Shown here one piece after another: positions 60,479-64,000 of a DNA stretch of 64,000 bases (the stretch's first letter is position 1; the number at the start of each line of letters is the position of its first letter). The DNA is taken from the NCBI GenBank assembly GCA_018806915.1, contig JAGKQI010000103.1, positions 2,086,715-2,150,714 of the forward strand, written 5' to 3'. This DNA comes from Phytophthora colocasiae (taxonomy: Eukaryota > Oomycota > Peronosporomycetes > Peronosporales > Peronosporaceae). The notes under the pieces are model-generated. The model was not told the DNA's origin, did not search any database, and saw only the letters and a program-made list of their open reading frames with translations. The translations under genes and the position numbers were made by a program.

Positions 60479-60625
60479 CAGTGTGAAAACTGGTTTTCTC
60501 CATTTTTGGAGTGCTTTTTCACATTCATTTTTGGACTTCCCGTGCCGACCAGCTTGCTGGGCGTGGACGGGACGGTCTCCGAGGTCTTTCACCCACACCT
60601 CGTGAGGCCAACTACTGCATTTGAT
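60479..60625 (+). pseudogene. 5'-truncated U2 snRNA, junction of copies 7/8
   Basis: U2 nt 40 to the 3' end, as at the other junctions. Confidence 0.9.
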
Positions 60626-63600
60626 TTTTTCTATCTTTTTTCGGCCCTTCACCAACGCATCGGCATATGCGCTTCTGGTGGCCGGACTGGGAGCCCCGGG
60701 AGCGCTCTCCGTCTACCGACAGTGAGTGCTCCACGGCCAGCCACTCCAGCTTCGCCAGCGACGCGTCTTTTTATAGCGCGTCGTCTGGCGAGGCTGTACG
60801 AGACGGGGCAGTGGATCCGCTGGCGGATCCACTAGTGGGTCCACCAGCGGATCCACTAGGGCTAGGCCTTCACACTTTTGCCCCCGTTTTGAGCTCTCGC
60901 GAGCCCGAAACGGCGCCGCCGGAGGCTCCACGCGCGCCACCGCTGCTCAGCGACGGCGTGGAGCCCGGCGCTGAAATTTCAGCCAGGGGTGGGCAACCCT
61001 CTGGCGCCGCTGTCCCCCAAGCGGCATCGCGGGCCGGGCCCTCTGTCGCCCAAACGGGCACCCGGTCTGCGGCTTCACCGCCGCGTCCTTTCGGCGCCGC
61101 TGCGCCCGTCCACCGTCCCCCGGGCCCTCCCACTTCAGGGCCGGGGCCTCCTATACTCGGCCTGAGTATGGGAGGATCCCTGCTCGCTCAGGCGACAGCT
61201 TCCGCCTCCGGCTTCGAAGCCGCCGCCTCGGCCGAGGCTGGCGCCGCCCAGGAGGGCGCCGCGAACGACGGCTCCCGTGGAGCCCCAAGACCGCCCCCGG
61301 ACCCCCAAGCGCGCCGTTCGGCTTCTCAAGACCCCCGCCTCGCCTCTCCGCCGCTCGGCGCCGCCCTGCCTGCCTCCTGTGGTCGAATCTCACCCGGCAG
61401 GGCGGGCGGCATGCTGCCCGATTGGGTAGCGCCGCGAGACGGCCTCCTCTCGGCCTCTCCGCCTCCGACGGCCGTCCAAGCGCGCCGTTCGGCTGCTCAA
61501 GACCCCGCGCCAGCCTCCCAGCCGCCTGTCGCCGCCCTGCCCGCCCTCACTGATGAAATTCTACCCGGCAGGGCGGGCGGCATGCTGTCCGACAGGCCAG
61601 CACCAGGGGCAGCGCTCGTAGCCGCCACGGCTCGCGCTCTAGCGGCCTCCACCGCGACCAAGGACGGCCCCAGCGACAGCAGCGACGACGACGACGGGCA
61701 AGACGACGCCGCCGCGCCCACCAAGGACCCCGCGAATGCCGTACGCCCACCCGGCAGGGCGGGCGGCATGCTCGCCGACGGTGACGCCTCTGAGCTCGCC
61801 GCCACCACCCAAGTCTCCGCCGCAGCTGTGGCTGCTGCTGCTCATCGAGTCGCAGCAGTCGCAGCTGCACAAGCACCTCCTTCTGGACGCGCCGCCGTGG
61901 AGCACCACGCACGCGCTGAGCCGCCTCAAGACCAAGAAACTTCGACTCGCGCGCGCGTGGAGCTTCAAGACAGCGACGCAACCAGCAGGAGTGGACGCTA
62001 TACGCCCGGCGGAGATGAGGCCAAGACCGAGGACAGCGACGCAGTGGCAGCACAGCTCAAGGCCGCCCAAGCAGCACCGGGACCAAGACCCCAGCACCAC
62101 ACGCCGAACATCGGCTCCCTGGACCCGGTGCTGGCAGTGTACGCGCACAACGCCTCTGCATTCTCTTGCGCGTTGTGCACGCACACTGCCCGCGACCTCG
62201 CTGCCCTCACCAAGCACCGCCACTCAGCACACCGCCGCATCCGCTTCGTGGATCACTTCCACAGCGGGTGTACGTGCGGCATCGGCTTCCGGTCGCGCGC
62301 GGCAGCCACGCGACATGCTCAAGCCTGTGCACACAGCACATTTACCGCCGTGACTACCGCGCGCGACCCGACCTCCAGTGTGCTTCGTGTCGACAGCGAG
62401 GAGGAGAGCCTTGTACCCTCCGGTCCTCTCCTCGCGGCAGCACCTGCAGCTGCAGCAGCCGCATCAAGTAACACTACAGCTGCAGATGCTGCCACCCAGC
62501 AGAGCGCCGTGCCCACCGCCACTCCCGGGCTTCAGTACGCCCCCCACGTGCTGGAGCCACTCTCGCCACCTCCAGAGCATCGAGTTGCAGGCAAACGCCG
62601 CCGCCTGAACCCACCGGCCAAGCACCACCACCAGCAGCAACCGCTGGACCTGGACGAACTGATGCAGGACGCGGAGGAGGAGCTGCTCCAGGACATGGAG
62701 ATGGAAGTGCACGCGGCGCCGACACCGGGATCCTCAGCCACTACCGACGCCACGCCCAAGACGACACGCTGGGGCCCGCATCCCAAGGCAGTGGCAGCTG
62801 CAGCCATCGCGCAGTTGGTTACTGGTGAGGCTGCAGCTGCACATACGCCGTCGCGACGAGATCGACGACCGGTGCAACAGCACCAAGCATCCACCCGTTC
62901 GCGATGGGGTCCACGGCATCGAGCTGTAGGTGCTGCAGCGATCGCGTCGCTGGCCACCGGCCTACCGACCACGGCAGCCCCAGTATCTCGCCCGGACAAG
63001 CACGACGAAGAACGACGCCGCCTTCAGAGTCGCTGGGGACCCAAGGTGTGCATCCCCCGTGCTGCACGCCGCCCAGCATCGAGGTGGGGACCTCCACGCG
63101 CAGCAGGGGCCTTCGGCCAACTTCCTGCCAGCGCCTCCGGGGCCACGGGCCAACTTCCGGAGCCGGTGGAGGCCACCACCCCGAACGCACAGGTCATGAA
63201 CTCCGACACTGGGCAGCCACCAAGCAGCATGTGGACGCTACGCTTTGACGGTGCGTGCCGCCGCAACCCAGGACCGGGTGGAGCTGGCGCAGCGCTTTTC
63301 GACCCGAGTGACACCGTGGTGTGGACATGCTCTCACTACCTCCCGAGCAGCCAAGAAACGAACAACACCGCCGAGTATACGGCACTGCTGCTCGGAGTGC
63401 AAAGTGCTCTTCACCACGGCGTCACTCGCTTGAGAGTCGAGGGGGACAGCAACCTGGTGCTCGCGCAGGTGCGAGGCACCTTCAGCTGCACGAATGCCAG
63501 ATTGCGCCGCCTCCGCAACCGCGTGCGCTTTGGCCTACGTTCGCTGGAACAACACAAGCTCCAGCACATCGACCGAAAGGCCAACGCGCACGCAGATCGC

Positions 63601-64000
63601 CTGGCCAACAAGGCGCTGGATCAGCGACGTACCTCCTCGGAGTGCGGCCCGCATGACCAGACCCCGACCGCCTGCTACCAGCCAACCACAGCCAGGACGC
63701 CGACACCGAGTGCAGACACACCTGCACCTGCTTACACTGCGGGAGACAGCTCAGGTGACGACGGTGACGAGGCTCAACGGCGCCAGGAGGAGGAGGTCGA
63801 AGCCGAGATTGCCGCGCGTGACGGAGGTGAAACGTTCCCCACCCTACCTATTGGCCCAGGATCAGCTCCAGCGCGGCAACCTCGACTTCGTCTTCGCCAA
63901 CTCAATGACGACGAGCACGACGCCGCATCCGCCGTCTTGCAGGTGTTCGCCGAGACCATGGCGAGCAAGATTGTGGACGCTGACAGCTGGGCGCAGGTGA
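60626..64000 (+). mobile_element. Utopia-type retrotransposon, copy 8 (third type, runs off the window)
   Basis: The first ~1.68 kb (to about 62310) is nearly the same as subfamily B. Beyond that the sequence differs at many positions from all other copies while keeping the same domains. The window ends about half way through the coding region, so the 3' half and the right end of the array are not visible. Confidence 0.9.
60667..64000 (+). CDS. Utopia polyprotein, copy 8 (partial, open to window end)
   Basis: From ATG 60667 the frame is open for the whole 3,334 nt left in the window (1,111 codons, no break), unlike most other copies. It has three PGRAGGML motifs. The B-type third and fourth motifs are fused into one (about 61737-61775), consistent with a deletion by recombination between repeats. 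The zinc fingers (from about 62155), RWGP repeats and RNase H (FDGAC near 63242, TAEY, EGDS, HADR) are complete. RNase H and linker residues differ clearly from subfamily B (for example FDPSDTVVWTCSHY). RT lies beyond the edge. Confidence 0.9.
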   Translation, partial: MRFWWPDWEPRERSPSTDSECSTASHSSFASDASFYSASSGEAVRDGAVDPLADPLVGPPADPLGLGLHTFAPVLSSREPETAPPEAPRAPPLLSDGVEPGAEISARGGQPSGAAVPQAASRAGPSVAQTGTRSAASPPRPFGAAAPVHRPPGPPTSGPGPPILGLSMGGSLLAQATASASGFEAAASAEAGAAQEGAANDGSRGAPRPPPDPQARRSASQDPRLASPPLGAALPASCGRISPGRAGGMLPDWVAPRDGLLSASPPPTAVQARRSAAQDPAPASQPPVAALPALTDEILPGRAGGMLSDRPAPGAALVAATARALAASTATKDGPSDSSDDDDGQDDAAAPTKDPANAVRPPGRAGGMLADGDASELAATTQVSAAAVAAAAHRVAAVAAAQAPPSGRAAVEHHARAEPPQDQETSTRARVELQDSDATSRSGRYTPGGDEAKTEDSDAVAAQLKAAQAAPGPRPQHHTPNIGSLDPVLAVYAHNASAFSCALCTHTARDLAALTKHRHSAHRRIRFVDHFHSGCTCGIGFRSRAAATRHAQACAHSTFTAVTTARDPTSSVLRVDSEEESLVPSGPLLAAAPAAAAAASSNTTAADAATQQSAVPTATPGLQYAPHVLEPLSPPPEHRVAGKRRRLNPPAKHHHQQQPLDLDELMQDAEEELLQDMEMEVHAAPTPGSSATTDATPKTTRWGPHPKAVAAAAIAQLVTGEAAAAHTPSRRDRRPVQQHQASTRSRWGPRHRAVGAAAIASLATGLPTTAAPVSRPDKHDEERRRLQSRWGPKVCIPRAARRPASRWGPPRAAGAFGQLPASASGATGQLPEPVEATTPNAQVMNSDTGQPPSSMWTLRFDGACRRNPGPGGAGAALFDPSDTVVWTCSHYLPSSQETNNTAEYTALLLGVQSALHHGVTRLRVEGDSNLVLAQVRGTFSCTNARLRRLRNRVRFGLRSLEQHKLQHIDRKANAHADRLANKALDQRRTSSECGPHDQTPTACYQPTTARTPTPSADTPAPAYTAGDSSGDDGDEAQRRQEEEVEAEIAARDGGETFPTLPIGPGSAPARQPRLRLRQLNDDEHDAASAVLQVFAETMASKIVDADSWAQV

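Noticed and set aside
11854..64000. CRISPR-like or satellite explanation for the regular 147-nt repeats
   Set aside because: The repeats are U2 fragments separated by 6.7 kb protein-coding elements in a eukaryotic gene context.

Overview
The window looks like nuclear DNA of an oomycete (Phytophthora-like). The evidence is short GT-AG introns of about 55-75 bp, very compact gene spacing, two good matches to the oomycete initiator/flanking core promoter, a U2 snRNA gene with a plant/stramenopile-like 5' end, and a retrotransposon family (Utopia, with an RNase H domain upstream of RT) known from oomycetes. No contig-level or taxonomic search was possible, so the assignment rests on these features.

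Positions 1-11.4 kb are ordinary single-copy gene space. A small hAT transposon (418-1273, perfect 8-bp target duplication) sits just upstream of the core promoter of a mitochondrial GABA transaminase gene (1395-2906). It is followed by a five-exon kinesin-3-like motor with FHA and C2-like domains (3122-6712), an inositol-polyphosphate 5-phosphatase with a C-terminal C2 domain (6862-9320, seven exons), and two tandem mitochondrial-carrier paralogues on the minus strand (9384-10268 and 10573-11430).

Position 11815 starts an apparently intact U2 snRNA gene (about 186 nt). From its 3' end to the end of the window everything is a head-to-tail array of eight Utopia-type non-LTR retrotransposons, each about 6.75-6.9 kb. 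Every junction between elements contains the same 147-nt piece of U2 (nt 40 to the 3' end), so the unit length is 6.89-7.04 kb. Each element encodes one protein of roughly 2,200 residues. Its order is a Pro/Ala-rich N-terminus with repeated PGRAGGML motifs, two zinc fingers, RWGP repeats, RNase H, reverse transcriptase, a CCHC knuckle and a restriction-like endonuclease (PD-X14-D). Copies 1-2 are subfamily A, copies 3-7 subfamily B, and copy 8 a third, B-related type. All share a nearly identical 5' region but have divergent 3' regions.

The most interesting reading is that insertion at U2 nt 39/40 duplicates the rest of the U2 gene. The full-length U2 stays intact upstream and every new element stacks next to it. 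The array would then be a time-ordered stack, youngest at copy 1. Copy 1 has the cleanest reading frame among the complete copies (one broken position). Copy 8 is open for all 3.3 kb seen. The others carry mostly 1-2 nt indels, many in homopolymers and many recurring independently in different copies, so sequencing or assembly error must be excluded before calling them dead.
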